Part shown: one piece after another, positions 1-13,200 of the stretch
Numbering within the stretch: the first letter of the stretch is position 1
Layout: each line of letters starts with the position of its first letter
Source: Montifringilla adamsi
Taxonomy: Eukaryota > Chordata > Aves > Passeriformes > Passeridae
Length of the DNA: 64,000 nt
Assembly (NCBI GenBank): GCA_017590115.1
Contig: JAGGNK010006559.1
Span: 3,827,642-3,891,641 of the forward strand
Reading direction: 5' to 3'
The notes under the pieces: generated by a model
Seen by the model: the letters and a program-made list of their open reading frames with translations, nothing else
The model's database searches: none
What the model was told of the DNA's origin: nothing
Made by a program: the position numbers and the translations under genes

Positions 1-324
1 GGTGGGGGGGGGTCGAGGGGGAGAAAAACAACCTTTTACGAACTGATGTAAAAATAACCGCAGAAACGGGGCTCGCCTTCCCCGCGGGGGTGGGTGGGGG
101 TGTGTGTGGCCAGCGCCGGCCAGGCGGGGCTCCTTCAGCACCACAGGGGATCGGGGGGAGCAGCCCCCCCCGACCGGGCCGTTCGGCAGTCGGGAGGGGG
201 GCGCCGGTCTTTGGAGGGCTCCTTCCCTTCCCCTGCCGTACGGACTCTTCTTTCTTCTCCTCTATTCACGCGAAGGAGTGGGTGGTTCGTCCGGCAGCAA
301 CAGGAGGAGGCTAGTCAAGGGCAG

Positions 325-331
325 CTGTCAA
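325..331 (+). promoter_or_regulatory. CTGTCAA TALE-homeodomain motif upstream of TGIF1 exon 1
   Basis: CTGTCAA matches the TGTCA-centred consensus bound by TGIF, MEIS and PKNOX proteins. It lies in the TGIF1 CpG island about 640 bases before the start codon. Binding by TGIF1 itself would mean autoregulation; that is inference from motif and position only. Confidence 0.3.
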
Positions 332-691
332 AATCTCCCCCCCACCCCCGCCTCTTCCTTCTCCTCCTTCCAGTTTAATGATCAAACGTCTGCTTGAAGA
401 AAGGCGAGGGAGCGGGAGGCACGGAGAGCTCCCCCCGCCGCTGCTGTTGTGTGTGCATGAGCGAGCGGGTACAGGCGGACACCCCCCCGCTCCGGCCGGT
501 CCCTCCCCTCCCGTCTGACAGAGCCTCAACACCCGGGAGGGGAGGGAGGAGAGAGGAGGAGGAGGCAGCCGCCGCCGCGAGTGCCAGTGCAGCGCACGGT
601 TACTCTCCCGTACTCACTGCGGGGAGGTGGGGGAGGGCGGGCGCTGTGTACCTTTCTCTCCCGTGCCTTTCCTCACTTTAACAGGCCGGGG

Positions 692-696
692 CCAAT
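692..696 (+). promoter_or_regulatory. CCAAT box, possible NF-Y site
   Basis: GGCCAATCGC on the + strand reads as a good CCAAT core with a favourable flank. It sits in the CpG island about 270 bases before the TGIF1 start codon. CCAAT boxes usually lie 60-100 bases before the start site, so transcription may begin near 760-800. The motif is short and could be chance. Confidence 0.4.
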
Positions 697-965
697 CGCC
701 AGCAGAAGGGAACAAAGGGAAGGGGGGAGGGAAGCCCACCCCGGCCGCACTAGAAAGCCCCCGGGGGAGGCAGAGCCCTGCGGCTCCCGCTGACAGCAGC
801 GCGGCCGGTGACCGGGCGCCTGGCTCCGCGGCGGTGTTTCTTCTTTCTTCATCGACCTTCTCCTCCTCGCTGAGCTAAAAGGGGTAAAGCAGCGTCCGGC
901 GAAGGGAGAGAAACTTGGGTCGGTGCGTGGGGTGTCCGGCGATCGGCTCGGTCCTCGCGATCAAG

Positions 966-981
966 ATGAAAAGTAAAAAAG
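966..981 (+). CDS. TGIF1: TGIF1 coding exon 1 (MKSKK plus first base of Gly6)
   Basis: The exon encodes M-K-S-K-K and the first base of Gly6, then meets a GT donor at 982-983 (phase 1 intron). The start is supported in three ways. The ATG has A at -3. The same frame has a TAA at 885-887 with no ATG between. The short peptide closely matches MKGKKG, the N terminus of the 272-residue mammalian TGIF1 isoform. Joined to 7686, the split codon becomes GGT and the frame continues as [13 protein letters not shown]. The donor GTAGTT departs from the GTRAGT consensus, so its use rests on protein continuity. Alternative first exons giving longer N termini exist in mammals; I could not recognise one here. 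Confidence 0.85.
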
Positions 982-1226
982 GTAGTTGTGATGGGGTGCC
1001 GGGACAAAGGGGGGTGCCCCACGCCCCTAGCCGGGGTGGAAAGGGGAAGGGGGGGCTGTCGCTAAGCTAGCAGGAGTCCCTTTGCCTTCTCGGCCTTTTG
1101 TCCCCCGTGCCCCCCCCGCGCCCCCTGGCCTGAATCCCGTGAAAGATTGTAGTGGATGCTCCGCTCCCAGACAAAACATGCGGGGCTGTTGTTTGGAGGC
1201 GGCCGCCTCTCTGCGCCGCTGGCTCC

Positions 1227-1233
1227 CTGTCAA
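1227..1233 (+). promoter_or_regulatory. CTGTCAA TALE-homeodomain motif in proximal TGIF1 intron 1
   Basis: This is a second exact CTGTCAA, about 250 bases after the exon 1 donor and still inside the CpG island. A seven-base motif is expected about eight times per 64 kb over both strands, so two in 1.5 kb is only mild enrichment. Confidence 0.3.
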
Positions 1234-3102
1234 AAACATGTCCAGCCGTTCGCCTCGTGTCCTCCGCCAACTTTTGTTCTCGCCCCCTCCGTGGAGCCTC
1301 TTCCCCCTGCCCTCCCGTAAAACACTTTTGAACGCTTTTCCGCACGGAGCCCCACCATCCCCGAGAGGGGGACGAGGGTGCGGGTGGTTTTCCCAACTTG
1401 GGGCGAGGAGAGCGGGGCCGTCCGGCAACTCTTTGTTCGCGGGGCCGGCAGCGTGGGGCTTGAGGCGTGGGGGGGCATCGGTGGCAGGGCTTCAAACCCC
1501 TCCGCGCCCTCGACCGCCTTGTTTTGCTGAAAGTTGAAGCCTTTTTTATCCCTTTTAGCCCTTAAAACAGGGGGACGAAACACAAAGTACAAAAGTTTTG
1601 ACGCAGGGTTAAAAGGAAGAAGACTTCCCCCCCCTCCCCCCGCCCCATAACCATAATGCTGTTTGAGTTTTCTTTGTGTCCACTTCCAAACAGACAAACT
1701 TTACAGTTAGAGGATCGTTACTCATCGCACTCGTGGTGCTTTAAGTGCCCTTAAATTAGCGCTTGGCCACAAAGACGCGGAACGTGCTTTCGGATCTAGC
1801 GCTCCTGCGCTGGCTGGGAAGAAGTTCATAGCAAAGCAGTGTCTGTTCAGTTGCGATTTGCCAGTCGGCGGTGTGGCTGAAGGGTGTTTTGCATTCAAAG
1901 ACCATTAAATGCTCCGAAGTGGAGGGTTAGAGGGGAGCAGTGCGCATGTTCAGTACTCCAGAGTTGTGCTGTTTTCGCCCTACTATGCATTCCTGCGGCT
2001 CCGTAGTAAAGCAGCCTCTCATTGTTAGTACCCTTGGAGCAATTAATGCATATGTAGTTCGTGAAATCATTGGGCTGCTGCAGACATGGTGTGTACTAAT
2101 ATGGTTTGTAGCCCTCGTCAGAAGTTTTTTTTGGACATGCCACTCGGCTAAGAGGAGCGCACACAAAGGGAACTGAGCCACAAAGGCGAAGTTTAAAGAG
2201 CAGGCAGGGTGGTGCTGAGGAGCGCAGCGTCCCGCGGGAGCCGAGTGGGGCTCGATCCCAGGCACTGCCGGAGCTGCGCCCCGAGCTCAGCCCCCTGTGC
2301 CCAGGGACTGCGCTGGGTTTTAAATGTCTTAGGTAGGTCGAGATTCTTCACCCTGTTGGAAGCAGTTTGTGGTTTGTTTCCCCCCTCCCCTCTTTTATAG
2401 TTTCGCTGAATTAATTTAGCCCAGTTATTTTTAGGACATTCCTATGCTGCCTATTTGCACAGCAGTGGTGAGCTGGTTTCCTGTCTGCTGTTGCTTCCAT
2501 TGTTCAGACTTCTCTCCCCGAGGGCAGCTGCTGGTTGGTGAAATACCAAACTCCCTGCACTTTCAACTGGTGTTCTTGCCACCCCCGAAATAAATGCGTG
2601 TGGAAAACGCTGACGTAGTTTCTAGGTATGCATGTGTAGGGCTTTGTGTGTAAGAGTGTGTGTGTGTAAGCTCTGCTTTGAGGATTGCAAATCCCGGGCT
2701 GAAACAATGGAAACAATGAAAGGTGACAGGCGGGAGGGAGAACTTTTGAGAGGGGCCATGGGCCTGGGGTTTGCGTGGCACAAATTAAAAGGTGAAGAGA
2801 CAAAGGCGGAAACTTTTTAAAAGATGTTAGGGCTAGGGTGCCTTTGTTTTAATAAAGGTTGGGCTTGTACTTATTTGTGACCTCCTGGCACTTGAAGCTC
2901 ATTCAAGAAGTTTCAGAGTGACTTTATTACAGATTTCTTGCTTGCGCTCCTAGAAAAATACCGTTTAGAGAGAAAAAAAAAAGTATAGTACAGCCAAGTC
3001 TAGTTGCTTTAGAAGTAATAGAGTGCAAGCTGTAAAGTGCAGAGGAAAACAAATAGGCTGGTTCCTCAATTATGAAACTCATTCAGAGGAGAGAGGTGGT
3101 GG

Positions 3103-3109
3103 TTTTTTT

Positions 3110-3149
<40 letters not shown>
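3103..3149. repeat. poly-T tract
   Basis: Seven T, one G, then 39 T (3111-3149). This is a homopolymer in TGIF1 intron 1; its length is likely polymorphic and sensitive to sequencing error. Confidence 0.95.
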
Positions 3150-3150
<1 letters not shown>

Positions 3151-3365
3151 GAAATTTTTCTGTTGCCTGTGGAAATTCGCTTCTGTATCCTTGTGGTTTT
3201 TTGGTACTTATGAATAATTTTAAACTAAAGTATTTTTGTTGTTTATTTTTAAATTTGCATTGCATTTTGGTTAGATTTCTTGGTTATGTGTGTTGAGTTT
3301 AAAATTTTTAAGTGTGTGATGCTGTGTTTTTGTTGATGGTTAGTTTTGTTGAGGTTTTTTGGTTT

Positions 3366-3366
<1 letters not shown>

Positions 3367-3401
<35 letters not shown>
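3367..3401. repeat. poly-T tract
   Basis: A pure run of 35 T in TGIF1 intron 1, about 220 bases after the previous T tract, with T-rich DNA between them. The pair could be tails of old minus-strand retroposon insertions, but no element body was recognised. Confidence 0.95.
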
Positions 3402-4667
3402 CCTGGGTTTTTTTTTTAAGCTAGCAGACTCTGGATTTAAACCTCAGGATTCTTCTATGGATAGTTTAATTTACAAATAATAACGTGATAGCAGTCACAC
3501 GGAACCTACTTGGCTTGTTAATTAGCTGATTTAGAACACAGTCTCGAAGAGGCACAGGCATGTGCTCAAGTTTGTACATGTGAAGAATCTTACTGAACTT
3601 GGTTACAAAAGGATCGGAGGCTTGGATAGGAACTGGTTCTGTTTATCAGCGCTCGTAAAAAAAAATCTCACTAAAGAAATTCAGAGAACCCTAAGGGGTG
3701 GGAGGTTTTCTTTAAGGTGATTTTTGTCCATCCCCTCTCTGGAGGGCAGAGATTGTTCCGTGTGGTATACTTTGTCCTCTTTTGAATAACAATTGGCTTC
3801 TGCCACTTCCTCTGTGAAGCTCTTCCTCGACACAATGGGATAGTTGTTTTTTTTTGTGCCTTTTTTTTTCCGCCCCCCTCATAGCCTAAATTTTTCATTT
3901 GCTTAACTTCCATTTCATTTGTATCAGCCTCTGTAAATACTTTGTCCTCCCCCTCAAAGTATTTCAGCATACCTTTTTAAGTGGCAGTGGTTTGTTTTGA
4001 AATCAGCTTTAGTCATCACTGTACTTTTACTCAAGTTGTTTCAAGCTGTTAACTAACGTTTGGGTGTTGAGCCCAGACTCCAGATCCTAGGTGTAATCTT
4101 CCCTGAGCTGATTACGGGGAGGACCTGTGAAGTCTTTGGGATGTGATACAATGCAAAAGTGCATTCAATGGTGTATATGACTTCAGCTGGGAAGCCAGGA
4201 GGATAAAGTAATTTATAAGGGGATGCTGATCATGTAGTTCTTAGGTCACTAATAGCATAGACTACTCTTCTAAGTGGCGATGTGGAAATGAAGGAATGGG
4301 ATTTTGTGTTGTTTCTCAGTCCTCTCTGCAAATGAACTTGTGGTGCTTTAATTTTAGTTCTATAAAAGCAGGTTTTTTTGTTTGGATTAAATGTATTTAG
4401 GAGGAGACATAAAATAGCCTGGCCATAGCCTGCTTTTAATACAAAATAAATTAGTAGGTCAGCTGGGGCTACTCATCGTGTCCACAGGCCTTTATTCTGG
4501 GTGTAAATAACAGTAAGCCAATGGTCCAGTCATGGAGCGTGGCCAGGACCCTTTTCAGTTGGGCCCTGTTAAAACAGGAAACCAGCAGCGAATAGGCTGA
4601 TTACTAACAAGACGGAAAAACAAAGCTGGGTTGTAATCAGCAGGAATGCTTTAATGAAAACAGAGCC

Positions 4668-4674
4668 TTGACAG
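4668..4674 (-). promoter_or_regulatory. TTGACAG (CTGTCAA on the minus strand), TALE motif in TGIF1 intron 1
   Basis: An exact reverse-strand copy of the same seven-base TALE motif found in the promoter island. It sits about 140 bases before the 22-bp palindrome and 230 before a TGTCA inverted repeat, so it belongs to the same candidate element at 4.55-5.0 kb. Short motif; could be chance. Confidence 0.25.
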
Positions 4675-4807
4675 CAGCAATGTGGCTCCTGCTCTAGTAA
4701 AAAATATCAGCTGGGGTAGTGCGAGATTTCTAGCCATGACTTCCTGTTGCTGCTAGCTCTGTACTGTGCCTGAGAGATCTGCCACGAGTTCAGAGGGCTG
4801 ATCAGCT

Positions 4808-4829
4808 ATTTAAATGAGCTCATTTAAAT
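4808..4829. repeat. 22-bp perfect palindrome
   Basis: The half-site ATTTAAATGAG is followed directly by its exact reverse complement, with no spacer. The repeated ATTTAAAT arms could be AT-hook or homeodomain targets, or simply allow a cruciform. No known transposon end is adjacent. Confidence 0.9.
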
Positions 4830-4896
4830 GAGCAGAAGTCTGTACTACACCGGGTTTCCTGCTTAACCAAAACCTGCTTTGTGTCACTAACTTACT

Positions 4897-4915
4897 GTGT
4901 CAATTAATATGACAC
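4897..4915. promoter_or_regulatory. TGTCA inverted repeat around an ATTAATA spacer
   Basis: GTGTCA, seven bases of spacer (ATTAATA), then TGACAC. Each arm holds the TGTCA core used by TALE homeodomains, and the spacer has an ATTA homeodomain core. It is 70 bases from the 22-bp palindrome. A function in TGIF1 control is inference. Confidence 0.3.
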
Positions 4916-7654
4916 ACTAAGGCAGCAGGTCAAAGGGCTGGCTCTGCTGGTGACTCATTTCTTGCTAGGTAGGTTACGGTTAGTCAGATGACAACTTTTA
5001 CTTTAGCAAAAGATCTTATTTGGAAAGGGAGAAACGTTTTTGTAGTGCTGGCTTGCACACAGTATCTTATCCTTTTTTTTTTTTTTCAGCTAAAGGAAAA
5101 GCAACAGTTCTAGGAGAGGTTTTGCTGGTTTAAGTAAAGTTTTCTGAAATTCAGAGAGATGTCCGTGGAGTGTTTTAATTGTGTGGTAGATCCTGGAAAA
5201 GTCACTTCAGATTGGGTGGTGTGTACCTGTTGTGCTTCTTGTTATGCCATGTAAATACTGCTTGCAGACCATTAGACATCTAACTTTTTCACAGTAGTTT
5301 CTCCTTCCCTCTTGTTTCCAGCCCTTGCTGTTTGCCTCTCCCTCTTTTCCAAGGTCTTGCCTTACTGCCCATTATATTTAAAAACAAACAAAAAACCCAA
5401 CCCTGTGAAGTGCTGCAACAGTTCTGGTTCCTGACAAACAAGAACAGCGCACTTCAAAACGTTGTCTGAATAGCATGGGCTAGTTTTAGCTAGTTTTTAA
5501 ATTCAATTTAAAAGGGCTGAGCTGCTTTGCAGAGCTGTCCTGTTGTCTCTGCAGGATCTTTGTTCCCAGAAGTGTTCCTCATGGCTCCAGGAGCCTATGG
5601 TGCAAGGCATGGTCTCAGGTCAGGTTGCAAGCGTGACAGCACTTTCCATGAAGCTATGACAAAAGTGGTTTGCTTGGAATCATTGTAAAGCAAACTTTTG
5701 ACATACTTTCTACATGAATTAAGAAACTGTTTACATAATTTGGAGTTTTATCTTGTGTTGGTTATTTAAATATTGTCCTATTGTTCCTGTTCCATGACTG
5801 GATAATTTATGTAGCTAATCATCAGATGAAAAATTTGGTATGTCAGTTTGGTGTTTGTCGGTTACATAAATCAGCAATTGGGAGAATGAAAACAATACCA
5901 AGTAAGTTACTGAAGCAACTATGCCAGACAGATTGCAGATTGATCATCCTGTTGGGAATGCTTGCGTATCAAAACTGTGCATTTCAAGTTGGACAACTTA
6001 AACTAAATTTAAGGATGTTGGAGCTATTCATAAATAGGGGAAGGAAAGAATAATTTACCGTGTCAGCTTTGGCTGAAGTTTGGAAGTGTGAGGAAAGGTC
6101 CTTTTCTGTTTCTCTCCCTACTCTCCTGCCAAGTATAAAGGAAAACTTGCACATGCATACCTTCTATATTTCTTTGTGTGGTGCTGGGGGCTTTGGTAGC
6201 TGGCTGGTTGGTTTTTATTAAAGGGCATTACTTCCTTCTTGCTTCTCACTTCCGTAAGTGCCTTTACTTATGGATATAACATAGTTTTATATAGTTTAAT
6301 ACTTTCACAGGTTCACTTCTGGTTGTTTAGGGCTTACTTTATTTCCTTGAATAGAATTTTTTAATTATGGGTGGTTTCCCACAGAAAAATTTTACTTCTG
6401 GCATTTAGTTGGCTTTACTATTAAGGTTTTTAGTTTTGGTGTTACAAGTGAGCAAATTTCTTCCTTTCCATCCATCAACCCCCCAATCTAAGTTCAGGAG
6501 ACAAAAACATTAAGGGCTTGTTTTCCTTCTATAGTTTCTAAAACTGCTTTGGAAAGCCAGTGTGAGTTCACTTGAAATTAGTATTAATTTGTACTAGCTG
6601 AGTGTGGGTAGTATCTTATTTGGACTTGTATATAGCTTGTAAGATTCCTAAAATTTCTGTTGAGTTTAAACCATGGTTTTCTTTGTGTTTTATGGAACTA
6701 GTGACTCGTGTATCCTACCAAAGGAGTAGAATTGTAGCCTTCCTAACTATTGAATAGTTGCTCATTTGTTTGATTTACATTCCATAGCTTCATGTTACTA
6801 GTAGTGTGGTATACATGTATAAAGGGATAATCAGATTGTGAAATCTGTTCCTTCCTTTGTGTTGGAGGGAGAAGGTATGCAGTTAACTGGTAAGTTTGGA
6901 GTCCTTATAGTAAGCATAGCACAGAACGCACGTTTCTGGGGATAAAAATATGAGATGAAAACCACAAAGTTGAAAAAATAGTCAGGAGAAAAACTAGTAC
7001 ATCTAAATGATCATGGTTCTTTGATACAGAATAGCATTAAATGAGAGTCAATTTCCTGATAAACTGGTGAACTCTTAGGCACCTGATTCTTCCTTTCTTT
7101 TGCACTTTTTTCCCTTCGTAAGTGAAAATCTCCTTACGGGTGGTGAGAAACACAATTTTTCCTTTTCTTTTTCTCTTCTTTAATTAATTTTTCTGAATAG
7201 ATGTAATTATTCATTTATAAAATCTACAGCCTATCCTTCCCAAGAGACAAGCATCAGGATGTTAAGAAATCATTAAATGACCTATTGCTTGAGTTGGGTC
7301 TTGCATGTTGACCTTTTGCTCAGCCACTGGTTAGTTATCCTTGAAAAGAAGTGCTGGATGCATACCATAGCCAGCAAACTTGGACAATATCCTCATTAGA
7401 TAGAAGCTATCTGATAACGTTCAGCAGATAAAAGGTTGCCAGGGGAACAAGAAAATGAAGGTTTGCAGAGAAGAATTCCTTTAGGAACGGATCATTGGTG
7501 CTACTTTTTTGTTAGCTGACAGAAAAGCTACAGCATGACAGGTTAATGCTGCAGGACGGATCTCCCGTACAAGGGCTGTAACAGCAAAGGCAGCTCACGT
7601 GATATAAAATGTCTGTGCCATACAGTGCTGGAGCCAAGTAGTTAACGGATTTAG

Positions 7655-9216
<1,562 letters not shown>

Positions 9217-9783
9217 GTCTGCAACTGGTTTATCAATGCACGCCGCAGGCTGTTACCTGACATGCTGAGGAAGGATGGCAAAGACCCAAATCAGTTCACT
9301 ATCTCGCGGCGAGGGACCAAGCTTCCCGAGGGCGGCCTGGTGGAGTCTGCCATCAGCACAAAGAACTACATTCCCCTGCTGGATGAGACTGCCTTCCTTC
9401 CCGCTGCCGTGCCGCTCGGCAAAACTGTGTCCTCTCCCAAGGCGGCTTCCCCGGGATCGGTCCTGGCTCGGCCATCAGTGATTTGCCACACGACTGTGAC
9501 TGCGTTGAAAGATGCCCCTTTCCACTTTTGCCAGCCAGCTGATGTAGGCCAGACCACGGACCTGCAGCAGGGCCCGGCTGGCGGCTTCACAGATAGCCCC
9601 CTCTCCTGCCACGAGGACGCATCCAAACTGGGACCTGGTGCAAACACACAAAGTGGGCTCTTTAACACTCCTCCTCCAACACCACCAGACCTTAACCAGG
9701 ATTTTAGTGGATTTCAGCTTCTGGTGGATGTTGCACTCAAAAGGGCGGCAGAGATGGAGTTGCAGGCAAAACTTATGGCCTAA
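9217..9783 (+). CDS. TGIF1: TGIF1 coding exon 3: recognition helix and C-terminal repression region
   Basis: This final coding exon encodes residues 82-269 and stops at TAA 9781-9783. It opens with [17 protein letters not shown], the TALE recognition helix; the Asn and Arg residues of WFINARRR contact DNA. Residues after about 110 diverge from mammals ([15 protein letters not shown] region), while [20 protein letters not shown] is conserved. The C-terminal 39 residues begin [10 protein letters not shown] and continue with a hydrophobic-basic helix ending QAKLMA. In human TGIF1 this part binds SIN3 and SMADs, and Thr235/Thr239 are MAPK-linked phosphosites; the equivalents here are Thr232 and Thr236. 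Total length is 269 against 272 in human. No frameshift or missing key residue is seen. Loss of human TGIF1 causes holoprosencephaly type 4. The chicken orthologue was described as AKR. Confidence 0.97.
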   Translation, partial: VCNWFINARRRLLPDMLRKDGKDPNQFTISRRGTKLPEGGLVESAISTKNYIPLLDETAFLPAAVPLGKTVSSPKAASPGSVLARPSVICHTTVTALKDAPFHFCQPADVGQTTDLQQGPAGGFTDSPLSCHEDASKLGPGANTQSGLFNTPPPTPPDLNQDFSGFQLLVDVALKRAAEMELQAKLMA

Positions 9784-10280
9784 ATCCCCTTCCTTCTCCT
9801 TCCCCGTTTTGTTTTACCAGGCAGGGATCTAACAGCTGTGTGGTTATTGCCACCCACACGATATCAAAAGACTTCACTGCGTTATTATTATTTGTTTTTT
9901 ATTAATCTTATTTGCACAAGGGGATTGCTGAAATGAAGCTTCCTGTCACTGAGATGGTCTTCAGTGGAATACGGTCATTCCAAGAATTACGAACTTAAAG
10001 CTACTGTAGAAAGAAAGGATTGTGTGTTTTGTTGGGATTTTTTTAATGTTTTCTTTGTAGATTTTTCATAATGTGAGATGTTTCCCAAGATCATGTGATT
10101 TGTTTTGTTTCTTTCAGACTGTGCAATATCTAGTAATGATATAGAGTCTTCTTATCATTCCCATGTGGAACGGAATATACCGACACGCTGTCTAAATTTT
10201 CAATTTTTTTAACAATACAAACTTTGGATGATCATGCTTTTTTCCCATAATATAATAAAATATTTTCTTTAAAAGTGATG
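9784..10280 (+). other. TGIF1: TGIF1 3' untranslated region
   Basis: The AT-rich stretch after the stop codon ends near a canonical AATAAA at 10254-10259, giving a UTR of about 500 bases. Further AATAAA hexamers at 10804-10809 and 11447-11452 could give longer forms. The end at 10280 is estimated from the usual 10-25 base spacing. Confidence 0.7.
10254..10259 (+). terminator. TGIF1: TGIF1 polyadenylation signal AATAAA
   Basis: Canonical hexamer in a T- and A-rich context, followed by GT/T-rich sequence (GTATTTTGTTG) within 50 bases, as expected for a cleavage site. First strong signal after the stop codon. Confidence 0.7.
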
Positions 10281-13200
10281 CATACAGAGTATTTTGTTGA
10301 ATACAAGCTTTGAAGAAAACATGAATTACCCTTGAAACAAATGGAAGTGAGAAATATTTTTGAGCTCATACTGACTTTGTTTGGTTCAGAGAGCCACGAA
10401 CCAAACTAGCAGTTGTTGTTAACCAGATGTTTAAAAAAATGCTGAGAAGTGGGCCAGAAGTACCTGATTGTGTTCTGCTGTGTTGAAATTTTTTAAGGTG
10501 CCAAAGGGAGCTATGTAGGCAATTCTGACTAAATTCCAGAGGGAAACCTTGGGCCCCTCTAACAGTTCCAGCTCTTGGCTCCTTGAAATATTTTAGGGCT
10601 GGGAAATGTGATGGCCCATGGGAAGATCTGAAGATAAAAGTAAGAGGCCAGAAGAGGGGCTGGGACAAGTGTTCTTTGCAGATCTTTGTGATGCAGCTCC
10701 TAGACATGACTGGTGACAAATTTTGATAGGGGAGGGCAAGCGCTTCTAGCCTTACTTGGACTAGCAATGACAAGGCTTTTACTCAGTAATTCTAGTAGAC
10801 TGAAATAAAGTAGGCAGTATTGCATTGAAATCTGAGTTCTGGGACCCAGGTCTTTTTAAGACACTTTAACAGGTGGTTGGCTAAGATTTAGAAGAGATCC
10901 CTGTTGTATTGGGTTGTATTTTTGCCAACAGAATCTAAGTTACCTTTCAGAAAAGGACTTTGCTATCAAAATGACTTATTACTGAAAATGGTGAAGACTT
11001 GCAACTCACATTTCAACTTACTGAATGTCAGTCGCCCACCCTTATCCTTCCAGCAACAATGAAATAACAGACCTCCAGGGTAAAAAAATTATTGCTTCTG
11101 GCTAATCTTTAAAAACAAACCAGTTGTCTGTTTGGGAGGTTGGGGGAGGGCTTTGAGGAGTAGGAGAGTTGGTGAATTTAAGGATATCTTTATGAGTAGA
11201 AAGAAGACTACAATATTCTGACTGCTATACTGTTTTGCTGTGGGCTTTATAATTTTCTAGTGTCAGATACATTTTGTTTGTTCTCTGGAGTGTTCTTTGG
11301 AATTTTTATGAACTTGTGCCTTTCTTGAACCTTCTTTTTTAAAATCAAAATGGCAAACAGTAAACACTGGTTTACTTATGACTGCTTTGGTAACACAGTC
11401 TCCTAATATACTGTATGAATATAGAATTATTTTTTAAAAATTTGGAAATAAAGCTGGAAAATAATTTTGAACATAGAGATGGCTGTATACTCTGTCTTCA
11501 AGGCATTGCAGGTGGGTACAGGAAGAGCCTGGTGTAGTGTCTCTGGACACGCTGTACTTGATACTTCTGAGCTATTTTTCCTGGGATACCTATGTTTGTA
11601 TTGTTTGGTTGGGTTTTTTTAATGACTAATTGTAAAATGGAAGTGTACTTTTTTGTCACTGTGAGGTTCATGTTGAGGGAAAAGTTGGTTAATAGGCATG
11701 GTTTTGTGGAATAGGTGATTTATCTTAAGGGGTGCTACACACCCAAAGTGGAGTGTCATCTTTGATAAAGGTTTGGAAGATGCCTTGTCCTTTCCTGTTC
11801 TTGCTGGAAGGAACTTTATTGCAACTTTCCTTACACCCATGCTTCATGAATGAAAGAAAGACAGCCTCACGAGTACGTTTGCATTGTTTGATTTGAATTG
11901 CTAGACATTTTCCTCTTTTGTTTCCTTTTTTTTCAAAGCAGTTTGCTGGTGTGCTGTGGGGCACTCACATCATTAAAGGACATTTTCAGAGATCTTTACT
12001 CTTCATTACTTTGCCCTTTAAAACAAAAAATGTCAGCAAGTATAAAAAGAAAAAACTTTGCTGGTTGAACTGACCAGTTCTGTAATTTCACTAAGGCAGC
12101 TGCAATATTGAAAATGAAAATAGAATGAGGAAGAAAGCTGTTGCCATTCAGGTTAACAGTTTTCATTGAAAGTAAAAGCCTGTGGTCTCTCTGCTGTTTT
12201 CATTTAATATTATGCCACGCAAAGTGGTATTAGTGTAAATGACCACCAAAGTCCTGCTCATGTGATTAGCACTGCATTTCCATTTTGCTGACTGACTTAC
12301 CGTGGGAACTGCACTGGTGACCAATTTTGATTGAGGCTAGTTATATACTTCTTAAATTATGACTTGTGTTAAGGTTACACCTAGAAGTTTGGCTGTAGTC
12401 ACAAGTCAGATGGCTGTGGCTGAGTAGCACCTGACACCACACCATGTAAAAGCTTTTCCCTAGCCTGAGGTGTTATTTAATGTAGAAGAAGAAAATGACT
12501 CATATTGAGTACCCACTAAAATGTATCAAAAGGGAGTTTCTGCTCTCTTGTAATCTAGCGCTGATAGTTTGGTGCTGGCTATTGACGTTTACCTAAACCT
12601 GTTTTTTCTGAGCATAAACCTGAAGTAACTTTAGATAAAGTTATCAAAGGTAGGTAGGTATATGTAGGGCATTGGGTGGAGCTAGGATCCTGAACTGAAC
12701 AGGAGTCCAAGTAACAAACCAAAGGCTTCAAGTGCTGGCCACAGATCCCTGGCAGAGCAAACAAAAATTTATTTGTGAAACTTATTTTACCACGGAAAAG
12801 AAAAAAATAATATAAAGAAGCAGTGAGACAACATGGGTGGTTTTGCTGTTCTTGCAGCAGTGATAAACCTAAATGCAAAGCAGTTTTGTCAGAACGCAGT
12901 CTCTGACTGAAAACACACACTTCGGCTGGAAGCTGAAGGGAAGGCACTGCCGTGTGTTACTGGAGACTGTGTGGCCAGCCAGGGCGTCAGCGAGCTAAGA
13001 GGTATGACAAATTCATGCCAGGGAAAACAGCTCTCACGCAGACTTCGTCAACCTTGTTTTCATGGCTTTTGTGTCTTGTAAACAAGTTGTGGCAGCTGCA
13101 TGTGATAAATCTCTGCGCAAAGCAAAAATAATTACAATAGGGAGGGAATCTTGACCCTGGCGTCGCTGCCTGCGTGCAGGGAGGGGGTGTTGTCTCGCTG

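Larger units (their letters stand above)
1..1560 (+). promoter_or_regulatory. TGIF1: CpG island with TGIF1 promoter and 5' leader
   Basis: This block is strongly GC- and CpG-rich, with long G and C runs, and composition falls to the AT-rich intron background after about 1560. It brackets the first coding exon at 966-981, so it should hold the transcription start and 5' UTR of TGIF1. No convincing TATA box was seen, which fits a CpG-island promoter. A CCAAT box lies about 270 bases before the start codon. Many open frames cross the island in all directions, but these are expected from low stop-codon density in GC-rich DNA. The exact start site cannot be read from sequence. Mammalian TGIF1 has several alternative first exons, and others may lie here or to the left of the window. 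Confidence 0.8.

Noticed and set aside
1027..1697. Several long open frames on both strands in the TGIF1 CpG island
   Set aside because: GC-rich DNA has few stops. The frames overlap one another, have low-complexity composition and cross known 5' UTR or intron sequence.
5781..6053. 90-codon + strand frame in TGIF1 intron 1
   Set aside because: No recognised domain, no splice-site support and AT-rich composition; probably chance.
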